The notes under the pieces: model-generated
What the model was told of the DNA's origin: nothing
The model's database searches: none
What the model saw: only the letters and a program-made list of their open reading frames with translations
Part shown: piece after piece, positions 50,899 to 61,200 of the stretch
Position numbering within the stretch: the stretch's first letter is position 1
Layout of the letters: every line of letters begins with the position of its first letter
Assembly: GCA_037951105.1 (NCBI GenBank)
Contig: JBAMJV010001397.1
Span: 1 to 64,000, forward strand
Direction: 5' to 3'
DNA length: 64,000 nt
DNA from: Echinarachnius parma
Taxonomy: Eukaryota > Echinodermata > Echinoidea > Clypeasteroida > Echinarachniidae
Program-made: the position numbers and the translations under genes

Positions 50899-53800
50899 TA
50901 TCATCATCATCACCACCATCATGAACCGTATTACACGCATCGTCACAATAGCAATATATCATAAAATATACCAAATATAAGCATCTTAATAGTTATCTTG
51001 ATCGTACCTCATATCTCCATAAATTTCGCGGTTCCTGCTAATCTTCACGCCGTTTTTGAGCCATTCCACATTACCAGAGAGCCCCGTCACGTTACACACC
51101 ATGGTTGCCGACGTCCCTACCGTCACAGTGACATCGGACGGCGGGGTGACGATACTCTGCGACGTCCCTACCGTCACAGTGACATTGCACGGCGGGGTGA
51201 CGATACTCTGCGACGTCCCTACCGTTACAGTGACATCGGACGGCGGGGTGACGATACTCTGCGACGTCCCTACCGTCACAGTGACATCGGACGGCGGGGT
51301 GACGATACTCTGCGACGCATTGTAGACCGTAAGTATGGCGTCTCGTGACACGATCTCGCCGCTTAACCCCGATGCCGTCACGCGACACCCATACGTACCG
51401 GCGTCTTCCATCGACACCGTGTCGATCCGCAGGTTGAACTCGCCGTTAGATGCGTTCCCCGTAATGTTGTAGCGTGTTAACGATGCGTTCGTAATTGACA
51501 TGTCCGAGCTGATGACCAGACCGTCCTTGGACCATTGCAGCGTACCTTCCTTGTACTCGACGACGCAATGGAGAACGACGGACTTATCCGTGGTCGCCTG
51601 GGTGGTCAACGGTTCCGTGACAAACGCCTGGATCGGGATTGCTACGAGGAGTTAAAAGGAAGAATTTACCTTAAAGGGACTTATAGTAATATTGTCAAAA
51701 TCTTCAAAGCTTACTTGGAACTATAGTAGTTCTCTCATACGGTACCTTATATCCACGGGCGTAGACATGTCATTGATACCCATTCAACTAGGGGGATGTT
51801 TAGAAAAGTACTTTTTTGAGCGTGAGATAAATCATAATATATCATGTTCTTGAGTAGGCCAACAATTTGCCGGCAACATTTAATCTTAATTCCACTTGTT
51901 TTTTGCTCTCATAGTTCTAGATTTATAGAACTGTTATCAACTAAATCATGCACATTCATTGTTTTCACAACTAAATAAGGTTTAAATGAGTCATGATTTT
52001 TGTTCAGGAGAGATGATAAATGGAAACACTATTTCACTAGGTTTAGGTAATAATAAATGACCTATTCAATCTTCTATTCATATGAAATCAATTTCAAACT
52101 TGAAAATGACAATTTCACAAAATAATACTCACTGGTTTCGCAACTTGGTCCAGTATATCCGAGTTGACACTCGCAGGTGAAGGTCCACCAGAGATCTGTG
52201 CATGCTCCCCGTCCATTGCAAGGGTCGGGGCCGCACTGGGGGGTCCTACTGCAGCCAGCCATTGGTTCGCTGGAACCGTCACCACCCATGACAGGACTAT
52301 CGTCAATCTGGGAGACATCTCGAATGCAGCCCGTGAACGGGTCATTGATAGGTGTACCCGAAGCTGGAGTTCCAAACACACCACCAAAATACACCTTTGA
52401 GAACAAAGGGAGTTGGAAGTTGAAGATGTCCTGACCGCTATGGCACATTCCGCTCGAGCAGGAATCGGAAGCGAGCGTCATGTTGACCGCTGTGGATGTA
52501 GCATCATTTTCTGCTAGGGAGATTTCCAGTGTATGCCATTCACCATTGTCGACATCTATATTGATTATCGAGTTAAAAACAACTTGTCCATTTGAAAAGG
52601 TGAAAGAAAGTTGTGCCTCTTGCAGGTCAATGGTCACGCTATGACCAAACGCCTGAGCAAAAAGCAGATAACCTTCCGGGATGGTGGTTGCAAAGGTAAA
52701 AGTGAAATGGAAAGGCTGGTTTTGGAAAGGGACGGCATAAGAGACATATCCACTCGCACCCGGCATGCCTTCAAAGCTAATTGAGGTGTCCTCTGTGCAA
52801 AGGTCTCCAGTGTACCCTGGGACACAGAGACAATCGAACTCGTGGGTGTCCGTGTCCCCATTGAAGTAGGGGAAGCAGGTCGCACCGTTTTGGCAGTCGA
52901 CATTATTATCGCAGGCGATAAGCGCCACATCGCAGGTCGTATCGCCCCACCCTTCTGTGCATTCGCACATAAAGGCATCGATAAGATCGGCACAGGTGGC
53001 TCCATTACGGCAGGGAGATGAGGCGCACTCGTCGATCTCGTTACCACATTTGACGCCATCGTAACCGCCCGCACAGTCGCACCGATACCCGTTCACCATG
53101 TCCACGCACGTTGCCCCATTCTGGCAAGGCGACGACGCACACTCGTCGATGTTAATTTCACAATTGTCGCCTTCGTATCCGGGCAAACACACACAGATGT
53201 AACCGCTATGTGGAAAACAATTTAAATAAAACAAATCACAACATTTGATTCAAATTTTATCATAAAAACCAATACCAGGACAAAGTTATATATCAGCCTA
53301 ATACAGTCAAACCTGTCTATAAAAACTGCCCAAGAAAACAGAAAATGTAGTCTTTACTAGCAGGTGGTCTTTGATCCAATAGTTGGCTTTCTCTGTATGT
53401 CTTTCCTTCGCAAATCCTCTTTCACACATACATGTATACTAGAGCAGCTAACACTTAAAATATTGTACTACCAAAACCGAAAGTGCAATGTTATAAGAAA
53501 ATCGTCTTATATACTCAGGTGGCACTGTTTGGAACTCGCTACATAGTCATTTACAATGTTCGAGGTCTCTCCCCTCTTTTAAACGTTTATACAAACACCT
53601 GTATATTAATTGATGTATGTATGACCAGCAGAATGATAGATTAATATTTGTTTATAATTATACATGTTGTAAATACAGTGTTTAGTAAATAATCCAGCAG
53701 ATACGTGATCTATCGGATAAAGCGGAACGGGTGGATAAATGTATTTGGATTTGTTCGTGGTTATGTTTCCATTATGTGATAGGGATGAGTGAATGGTTGT

Positions 53801-56800
53801 ACTTCTCCCATTGTGTTGTGTGGTTGTGCGTGAGCTTGCTGTAGTAAAGACTCTGAGATGTTCTGTGTAATGACAATTTGCTTGTCCGTTATTCATGTCC
53901 TTGTTGGAGTACCCAATATTTACATTATTGAATAGTTTTCGTTTTTGCACAGAGCGTGTGTATTGTGGCATTTGAGGTTCGATATGTGCATCCAAATTTT
54001 GTTTATTGCATTAGAACTGTGACAGAAACGATTATATCCCCAGAAAATGTTAGACAGGTATAATTGTACTCTTTGTATAATTTCCAAATTGATTCCATTA
54101 GTTTTCAGAAGCTATTGGTGCATACAGATTATACACAGAAAAGACCTAGCAGCATACATTAAGCGAATTCTGTACTATAATACTGTCCCATCATGCAATG
54201 ATATACAAATAATACACGGTCTATAGAGTGTGTTGTGTAAATGCATCACACGCGAGGGCTATGTTAGCTACAGTGTTGTGCATGAGGCGTAAGCCGAGTG
54301 CGCAAAGCATAGCTAACATTGCCCGAGAGTGCGATGAATTTACATGACGCACGATAATTCAAGACCGTAGTATTATTTGTTTTATAAAACGAGCTCAACC
54401 ACGGATTGTTTTATTTTGCTGGATTATTGAAAACAGACTTGCCAAAATTAGTAACCCAGACTATCTACTCTCTAGAGTGTGAATTTATTAGGAATTTACA
54501 AAAAATCATCAACACTTACTGCACTCGCTTCACTGAATTTGACTCTGCAGATCAAATGCAGTTGATGGGAAATTGCCGAAGATTTTCCCATTAAAAGTGA
54601 GAATTATCAAAGAATTGTATGCATTTCCATTCCAAAACTTACCAATATCAAACCACATACCATATAATTTACGAAACTGCTAGATTTATTTACGACAGAA
54701 CAGATAATTTACAAAACGAAGCATTTTACATCTTTTTTTTCTTCACTTTTGCAAGTTTGTCTTCGTAGAACTGTGTAAACAAGCATTGTGACGTCACTGC
54801 CGTGCAAATATCGCGCAACAAAAAGTGACAACACACATGTGTTACGCTTTTTCTTGTTTGTTTGTTGAAATTTAATGAATAGTCACGTGACTGGATTTAA
54901 CTAATCACGTTACTGAATTTACCAGAGCCGTTTTATAAAATGGAACAACTGTGAATGCCATAGAATGCACGTATTAATACGCGCAGCCAAAGAAAGATTA
55001 TATTATGACGTCACAATGACTTGTCAGAATATCACTTCGAAATGCCACCATTCATAATTGGGCTTAGAAGCTAAAAGTGTAAAGATGTTCAACTGGTATA
55101 CATGTATACACATATGTTAATTTTGTCGTAGGGAACATCATGGAATGTTGCCTCGAGATTTAAAATCCCCCTGAGAGGAAGATTTCTGTGATGTTTCTTC
55201 CATCGACAGTTAATATCTCTATGTCTAAACATACAAATCCCTGGTAAGTATATTAACTAATAGACTAGTAATGCATGCATTAGCATTAGTATTTTGTGGA
55301 ATACCCTACCCCCACCCCCATCCCAAAAGAGGTTTGGGCTAGATGATTATAACGTCCTACCCCTTCTCCTAAATACCAAACCTCATGTAATTAAATAATT
55401 CAATTTCCACACAATCTGACAATTTCATGAATGATGAATTGTCCCCTGCAAACAAATATCCACCAACAAAACATGGGCCACAAAGCAAAAAGTTTGTTGG
55501 TAACATTGCCTTACCCGATCTGATCGTTGCACTGTCCTCCGTTGAGGCAGGGTTCCGACGCACACTCATCTATACTGACACCGCAGTCTGGGCCAGTGAA
55601 TCCCGCCGAGCACAGACATCGGTATTCGTTCACCAGATCAACGCAGGTAGCATTATTCGTGCACGGTGAGCTCTCGCATTCGTCTATATTCGTCTCACAG
55701 AAGACACCAGTGAAGCCGGGTACGCAAGCACACTCGATACCATCTGCCTGGTCCACGCATGTTGAATTGTTCTCACACAGATTCAGGTCGGCCTGATTGC
55801 ACTCGTTGAGTTCAATCGTGCAGTCATCGCCTATGAATCCCCGAGGGCAGAAACATTCAAATCCGTTAACTGCGTCAACACAAATCCCGTTGTTCTGGCA
55901 TGGCATCGACGCACACTCGTCTATATTCATTTCGCACAGGTCTCCAGAGAACCCAGCCACGCAGATGCAGGTGAAGTCTCTCTGAGCGGAATTGCAAGTG
56001 CCGCCGTTTCTGAACAGATTTGGACAAAGTTGATTTTGTCATTAAAATAGTATATGCTTTTCCCAACTTTACACTTGGTTTTGAACTACCTCATTACAGT
56101 TCGTTTTAAAGCGCCCTCTCAGCCCAAACGTAAGACCCCTTAAAATTAACTTCTAAGATCTTACAAATTGCAAGTTATCATTTTAACATAGTAATTAAAA
56201 TTCCTTGATGCTTGAATTGAACAAAAATATTTTACTAGATAAGTTACATGGCTATTTTCATAAAAAAGCAGCCCTTAAAGTGATCCATGTACTTTGTCTA
56301 ACTCTACGAAAATTACTTTGAGCTTCCACCTTTCTCTCCTACCGTGTAGCTTAGCTTATGGTAAGAGAAGAATGAAATAATGTTAGATTTGTTCTCCCCA
56401 ACATCGAACCTCATGTAATTAAATAATTCAATTTCCACACAATCTGACAATTTCATAAATGATGAATTGTCCCCTGCAAACAAATATCCACCAACAAAAC
56501 ATGGGCCACAAAGCAAAAAGTTTGTTGGTAACATTGCAGGCTTACCCATTGATCTGGTCGTTGCACTGTCCTCCATTGAGGCAGGGTTCCGACGCACACT
56601 CTATATTGACACCGCAGTCTGGGCCAGTGAATCCCGCCGAGCACAGACATCGGTATTCGTTCACCAGATCAACACAGGTAGCATCATTCGTGCACGGTGA
56701 GCTCTCGCATTCGTCTATATTCGTCTCACAGAAGACACCAGTGAAGCCGGGTACGCAAGCACACTCGATACCACCTGCCTGATCCACGCAGGTTGAATTG

Positions 56801-59800
56801 TTCTCACACTTATTCAGATCAGCCTGGTCGCACTCGTTAAGTTCAATCGAGCAGACATCACCGATGAATCCCAAACGGCAGAAACATTCGAATCCGTTAT
56901 CTGCATCCAGACAAAGCCCGCCGTTCTGGCATGGCATTGACGCACACTCGTCAATATTAATTTCGCACAGGTCTCCAGAGAACCCAGCAACGCAGGTGCA
57001 GGTGAAGTCTCCCTGAGCAGGATTGCAAGTGCCGCCGTTTTCGCATGGCGTCAAATACGAGCAGAGGTTCTGGTCGCAGTTGGCGCCGACGTTTCCCACT
57101 GTGCAGCTGCAGTAGTACCAGCCGCTTGTGTCGGTGCACGCACCTGAGTTCTGGCACGGATTCTGGGCGCAATCGTCCCGCTGGATCTCGCAGCGTTCGC
57201 CCGTGTATCCGGTCTGTGAGCAGTCGCATGAGTACGAGTTGACGCTGTTCACGCACGCACCGTTATTCAAGCAAGGGTTCACCCTACAGTTATCGATGAC
57301 CTTTGAACAATCGTCACCAAAGTAACCTGAAGTAAAAAAAAAAAAAAGAAGAAAAATGGAGGAAATTGTAGACAAAGAAAGGTGGTTGGTTACCTAGTTG
57401 GACAAGTAACAGTCAAACACTGGACCCAAAACCCACAACAAATCTATAAAGATAATTATTGAATATTTGTATTCATTACTTTATCATTTGTTGACCTGTC
57501 AGGCAAGCATATGTAAGAATTAATGAAATATTTATGGCTCAAATCACAATATGGTTAGCAAGTAGTTATTCTGAGCCATAAAATGTGTAGACCTGCACAA
57601 ACCTTCAACATTGAAAAAAGAAAACAGCGCCATTGAACCGGCGTATTCCACTATTAAAATAAGATGATATATTTCTTTTACAATTCATTACATTTTTTTC
57701 GAAATACTTCATGAAATACTGTTTTTTTGCTTATTTGCTTTATTTACTTTGAAGAAACATAGCAGCAAAGCAGGTAAATTGAACTAAAATCCCAGGGAAG
57801 CCCTAATTTATTTGCTCATCTTCGTTCATATTCTTTCTATATAATATTTCCGGTCAGTTTCCCTATAGACGTTTGAAATAAAGTAGAATCATGATACATG
57901 TATGTTCATTCAAAGTAAACAAACCTGCAATGCAGAAACAGATGGTGCCGTCTAGCGCAGCGTTGGACCGACAGGTTCCGCCGTTTGCGCACGGGTTGTT
58001 GTCGCACAATGTGAATGGGGAGTCACACAGACCACCACCAAAACCGGGATCGCAATCGCAAAATGTGGAGTTGGATATTCCGTCTTCAACGCACGTCCCG
58101 TTTCCACACTGCAAGGCATATCCTTGGTTGCTGCACAGAGATCCTGTCGACATACAAACAAACAGAAAATCTTAAATTGATCCATTTGCTTCATTTAGAT
58201 TTTTTCAAAAATGATATTGAGACTTCAATCATATTATAATATACCTATATCAGCAGAAGGTGCTTCTGAAAAATGTGTACAAATTTCATCGAAAATGAAA
58301 CCTGTTTACTAGTGATTAAAGTGAAAATTTATGTCGGATTGTATCCTGATCGTTCGTGCAAAGTATCCAAATGTGGATACCATGAACAATTGAAGTATCC
58401 AAATTTGGATATTATGACTACAGTGTACAACTGAAAAGCGTTCAGGAACACTTTGCAATTCAATCTTAAATATCTCAAAAATTACGGAGACATTTGAAAA
58501 AATGAAATTGCATTTCGTTCTTCTGTTACCATAAGCCAAACAGCAAGGTACAAAAGAAGTGTGAAAGTTATAAGCGTACCCGGGGGAGGGAGGTGGGGGG
58601 GGGGGGGGGGGGGGGAGGGGGAGGTTCAAACCCCCCCCCCCCTTTTCATTAAAAAATGATGATGGTCATCATCATCATATATTTGAATATATTTGATTTT
58701 ATAGCGCTTAATGTGATTGATCATCATCCCTATGATATGTTTACATACGTACGTACCATTGTCAACATCACAAGTAGTACCGTTGTATCTCGCTGTACAG
58801 GAGCACTGGAAACCGCCCCCAGATGAAGAGCACACTCCATTGTTCAAGCACGGCTGACTTGCACAGGGTTCTTGAGGACCTACATATACAGGCACGTACA
58901 GTATGTTATACATTAAATAGTGATGGTTGTAGTTTATTATCTGGATGATCAATTCTTTTTATTGTAAGAACAAATCATACACTTTTCTATGGTGAAGGCA
59001 GAACAAAAATTTGAATAAACTTGAAATTATTTAAAAACATTGTGCTCCTCATAATGACTTCTGAAATTGGTAATTCAAAAACCTTTAATATGACGGTGAT
59101 AACTTTTCAAAACAATTCAAGTAATTTGTATGTTGGAAGATTTGAGAACAAATTATTAACACTTAATTCATTTTGTACCATATTAATAAAATATTATAAA
59201 ATCACTTTTCGGGGCATGAAATGTATTATTAAATGTATTTAACTAAAAGAAATAAATCTATATGTTGCATACAAAAAGAATAAATTGATAATTTGATGAA
59301 GGGGTTAAATACTTACCGCATCCAATATCAACCTCCAGAGGGCACTCTCCCCATGCCACATTGGACCAAGAAACTGGCCCGGCAAGATTCAATCCCGCTA
59401 CCTCCTCCAGACACCCGGTGTAACCGTCGCCCACCGAAAACCCTGCGGCCCCTGAAAGATCCAGGTTCTGTAAATTAATGAGGGACGTGACCTCTGTGAC
59501 CTCGTCCTGTACGCTGATGACGAAGACGCCAGCGATCAGCGAAAAGTCGAGAAGCGTCCACAGATTGTCGTTGTAATCCTGACCAACATTCGTCTGCTTC
59601 AAACCTGTGCCGTCGTTCCATTCAACGCGCAAGGAACCGTTCGACTCGTCGACGCTCACCGTTATCGACTGACCATTATACGACTGCGAAATGAACCCGC
59701 CTCCTGCGCAAGTTCTAAATTGAAACGTGAGCTGCCCATTGGGGTCAAAGTTTGTGTTGGTGGTGACGCTCGCGGATCCGTTGAAGTAATCCGTGTTCTG

Positions 59801-59841
59801 CGGTGTCTGTGCGGTGACAGTTGCAACGTTTATCAACACAA
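48154..59841 (-). CDS. Receptor with laminin-G, EGF, Ig domains and ITAM-like tail (multi-exon, 5' incomplete)
   Basis: In transcript order the exons are 59841-59317, 58879-58757, 58143-57925, 57326-56546, (optional 56009-55515), 53205-52133, 51641-51008, 49987-49827 and 48701-48154. All phases agree. Without the optional exon they give 1353 residues, and the first coding exon is missing. The domain order is end of signal peptide, laminin-G-like, about ten EGF repeats (several calcium-binding type), laminin-G, EGF, two Ig domains, one transmembrane helix and a roughly 150-residue tail. LamG plus EGF resembles Crumbs. The tail has no Crumbs-type ERLI end and carries PPEY and ITAM-like tyrosines instead, with two membrane-proximal Ig domains, so it is not a plain Crumbs orthologue. 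It is presumably a cell-surface adhesion or recognition receptor; its ligand is unknown. Confidence 0.8.
48702..48907. other. Receptor intron, short AT-rich part
   Basis: No feature apart from AT richness. Confidence 0.4.
48908..49652. mobile_element. Element with GGTTGCCAAC ends and three tandem modules
   Basis: It starts CAGGGTTGCCAAC and ends GACTTGGCAACTG. TAACA flanks both sides (48903-48907 and 49653-49657). Inside are three tandem copies, about 49018, 49186 and 49365, of a module running GTGTCC.CCCTCCCAC.GTAGGGA, TTTTGCAATTTTGAACTTGA, ATCGTGCAATCTGATGCATA and CATTAAACACCCTA. The same module, on the other strand, occurs inside the hAT elements and near 600 and 1440. Confidence 0.65.
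49827..49987 (-). CDS. Receptor exon: second half of Ig domain 2
   Basis: The acceptor is CATATTTGCAG and the donor GTCGAGG|GTACAT, phase 2 in and 1 out. It encodes SGRVSITGSDATGEYHLSIA then DVQLEDDALYFCTLSPG. EDDALYFC is the Ig D-x-A-x-Y-x-C motif with the second cysteine. Confidence 0.85.
50165..50547. mobile_element. MITE family 2 copy in receptor intron
   Basis: TTAAGAGACTTAGTAACATT at the left and AAAGATACTAGATCCCTTTAA at the right. The interior matches 12156-12542 (ATATCACTTTGCATTTTGCTCAT, TGTGGACATAT). Confidence 0.75.
50858..50930. repeat. CAT trinucleotide microsatellite
   Basis: Fourteen or so perfect CAT units, then interrupted CATTATCATCATCATCACCACC. It is intronic to the receptor. 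Confidence 0.9.
51008..51641 (-). CDS. Receptor exon: Ig domain 1, repeated linker, first half of Ig domain 2
   Basis: The acceptor is AACTCCTCGTAG and the donor ATGAG|GTACGA, phase 1 in and 2 out. Ig 1 has VVLHCVVEYKEGTLQWSKDG (Cys, Trp) and SMEDAGTYGCRV (D-x-G-x-Y-x-C). Four copies of SQSIVTPPSDVTVTVGT follow, then SATMVCNVTGLSGNVEWLKN with the Cys and Trp of Ig 2. NAS and NVT sequons suggest N-glycosylation. Confidence 0.9.
51110..51313 (-). repeat. In-frame 51-bp coding tandem repeat, four copies
   Basis: The units are 51110-51160, 51161-51211, 51212-51262 and 51263-51313. The 17-residue peptide is SQSIVTPPSDVTVTVGT. The unit at 51161-51211 has TPPCNV instead of TPPSDV, adding an odd cysteine and removing an acidic residue. 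The unit at 51212 has one silent change. Confidence 0.95.
51672..51760. mobile_element. MITE family 2 left-end fragment
   Basis: TTAAAGGGACTTATAGTAATATTGTCAAAATC..CTCATAC..ACCTTAT matches the first 90 bp of 12156-12542. It lies 30 bp before the Ig exon acceptor. Nothing else is seen to 52132. Confidence 0.6.
52133..53205 (-). CDS. Receptor exon: EGF repeats, second laminin-G domain, EGF
   Basis: The acceptor is TTCCACATAG and the donor GAAACCA|GTGAGT, phase 2 in and 1 out. It starts by completing a split EGF (GYICVCLPGYEGDNCE). Two calcium-binding EGFs follow (NIDECASSPCQNGATCVD and EIDECASSPCRNGATCAD), then a longer EGF (ACDNNVDCQNGATCF). A laminin-G domain of about 180 residues runs from SISFEGMPGASGYVSY to FTGCIRDVSQ, closing with a Cys pair. 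The exon ends with an EGF (CGPDPCNGRGACTDLWWTF). Confidence 0.9.
53206..55514. other. Receptor intron, 2.3 kb
   Basis: ATACAGTCAAACCTGTCTAT at 53302 is a copy of the dispersed repeat seen at 20778. The remainder is unremarkable. 55383-55510 belongs to the tandem duplication and matches 56405-56540. Confidence 0.45.
55515..56009 (-). CDS. Receptor, duplicated EGF exon (copy A, optional)
   Basis: It is 495 bp, phase 2 to 2. The acceptor AATCTGTTCAG was created inside what is coding sequence in copy B. It encodes the end of one EGF and three more (NIDECASMPCQNNGICVD; IELNECNQADLNLCENNS; TNIDECESSPCTNNATC), plus the first half of another (SIDECASEPCLNGGQCNDQI). It is about 90% identical to 56546-57040. 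If spliced between copy B and the next exon it keeps frame, but the junction gives an EGF with an extra cysteine. It may be an alternative exon or on its way to a pseudo-exon. Confidence 0.6.
56018..56404. other. Spacer between the EGF exon copies
   Basis: It holds fragments with AGCGCCCTCTC (MITE family 1-like) and CGAAAATTACTTTGAGCTTCC..GCTTATGGTAAGAGAAGAAT shared with 1665-1730. Transposon sequence therefore lies exactly between the two duplicated blocks. Confidence 0.5.
56546..57326 (-). CDS. Receptor exon: array of EGF repeats (copy B)
   Basis: The acceptor is TTTTTTACTTCAG and the donor AATGG|GTAAGC, phase 1 in and 2 out. It encodes about seven EGF units from GYFGDDCSKVIDNCRVNPC through the calcium-binding NIDECASMPCQNGGLC, ELNECDQADLNKCENNS and NIDECESSPCTNDATC, to GVNIECASEPCLNGGQCND. 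The last lacks the Asp of the usual DEC signature (copy A has SIDEC), so calcium binding there is probably weakened. Confidence 0.9.
57327..57924. other. Receptor intron
   Basis: AT-rich with nothing recognised. Confidence 0.4.
57925..58143 (-). CDS. Receptor exon: two EGF-like units
   Basis: The acceptor is TATGTCGACAG and the donor ATTGCAG|GTTTGT, phase 1 to 1, 73 codons. It encodes GSLCSNQGYALQCGNGTCVE..FCDCDPGFGGGLC, then LCDNNPCANGGTCRSNAALD..ICFCIAG. The second EGF is completed by the next exon (GYFGDDC). Confidence 0.85.
58597..58642. repeat. Poly-G then poly-C tract
   Basis: A G-rich run (58592-58622) is followed by a C run (58630-58642), a potential hairpin. A SINE-tail-like TTTTATAGCGCTTAATGTGATTGATCATCATCCC segment lies just after it at 58697-58731. 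Confidence 0.7.
58757..58879 (-). CDS. Receptor exon: single EGF
   Basis: The acceptor is CTGTATATGTAG and the donor GACAATG|GTACGT, phase 1 to 1, 41 codons. It encodes GPQEPCASQPCLNNGVCSSS..FQCSCTARYNGTTCDVDNG, with all six cysteines in EGF spacing. Confidence 0.9.
58880..59316. other. Receptor intron
   Basis: AT-rich with nothing recognised. Confidence 0.4.
59317..59841 (-). CDS. Receptor exon: end of signal peptide and first laminin-G-like domain
   Basis: The acceptor is CTCCTTTTGTAG at its 5' edge and the donor TGCG|GTAAGT, phase 1 in (two bases of a codon first) and 1 out. It begins VLINVATVTAQTPQNTDYFN. VLINVATVTAQ looks like the end of a signal peptide with cleavage near AQ. LTFQFRTCAGGGFISQSYNG and DGYTGCLEEVAGLNLAG fit a laminin-G fold with its C-terminal Cys. 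There is no ATG in frame, so the start codon is in an upstream exon (above 59842). Confidence 0.8.
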
Positions 59842-60039
59842 CTACAAAAGGAGAAAACGGATGAAATAGATTTATGTTAAGTATTGTAATAGTGCAATTT
59901 GATTTTCTAACGAGAATTTCAGCAGATATAACTATTCTTGTTTATTGTTTGTTGTCAAATAAAATATGCCATAGTTTGTGCATGGTTATAACACCGCCAA
60001 AGTTCATGTCATGATTCATGTTATATCTTTTTCCCAGTA

Positions 60040-61200
60040 ATGGCTAAATTGGCTAAATTTACCGACCCATGGTTTCAAAAGTACCGACCCATGGCTTCAA
60101 AAGTACCGACCCATGGCTGCAAAAGTACCGACTTATGGCTAATTTACCGATGCATTTGATTTTCACATTAAAACAAAGTAAACAAATTTAATGATTTGTT
60201 TATATCAATTTCAAAATTCAATATAACATAAAATTTAAATGATATCATTATTGTTATTTTTTAAAATGATAAACAATTTTGTTTAAATAAATTTTGAATT
60301 TTTTTTTTTTTTAAATGATATACATTTTTTTTCCGATCCACGAAATATGCCTGTTCAGCATTTGTTTTATAAAATTCACATGTACTTTCACATGCTAATT
60401 GACCAATCAGAATGCAGGGATTCTTCTACCCATTTTACAATATACAAATGATGCACAGGCATGAGTGGATCGGTAAGAATTGAATGCACGAGTTCAACTT
60501 CCGAATGGTTTTAGACCATTTCCAAAGTTAAAAGAGTGCATCCAATTCTTACCAATCCACAAAATATGCCTGTGCAGTATTTTTTTTTATAAAATGGGCG
60601 CCAAAAAAGATGTGAAAACCAAACCTTTTCCCAGTAAAGTCCAAAATGGCTCAATTTACCGACGCAGGGATTCTTCTCCCATTCAAGGGGGTACTAAAAT
60701 TACCTGTGAATTTACCGACGCATGCCTGTAAAAGTACCGAGGCATGGCTAAATTTACTGACGCATGACTGGGGACAAATTTGATTATCACATTTTGTTTT
60801 GTTTTTGTTTAAATTATATAATTTATTCTAAAACAATTAAACACAAATTGTTTAAATCATATAATTTTTTTTTTTTTTTTTCAAAATGACAAACACATTT
60901 TTTATATCAATTTTAAAATTTTCATTTTTTATTTAAATGTTAATTTTGTTCCGATCCACGAAATATGCCTGTGCAGAATTTGTTTTATAAAATGAGCGCA
61001 AACAAAAGTGAAAATAAAACTAAAGTGAGCCATGCATCAGTAAAAAACTTTTACACGCTAATTGACCAATCAGAATGCAGGGATTCTTGTACCCATTGTA
61101 TAAACAAATATAACTTAGTTTGAGTGAACCACTTCTCAGTACAAAGTTATAAGTGAGATTTTAGGATTTGGACAATGTTACTTGATCTCTTTAAATTATT
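60040..61200. repeat. Cluster of related MITE ends and ACCGACNCATGGCT tandem units
   Basis: Four units of ACCGACCCATGGCTTCAAAAGT lie at 60060-60150 and more at 60655-60770. CCGATCCACGAAATATGCCT recurs at 60335, about 60551 (diverged) and 60953. AATTGACCAATCAGAATGCA lies at 60398 and 61060. The cluster looks like three or four copies of the element type at 42549-42801 inserted into each other, ending in a MITE family 2 end (61140-61200). Confidence 0.55.

Noticed and set aside
50998-51388. Repetitive frames on the plus strand and in a second minus frame over the 51-bp repeat
   Set aside because: The 51-bp unit is a multiple of three, so alternative frames are open too. Only the Ig frame links to good splice sites and Ig motifs on both sides.
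55527-57325. Plus-strand Ser/His-rich frames opposite the EGF exons
   Set aside because: They are antisense shadows of the cysteine-rich EGF coding sequence.
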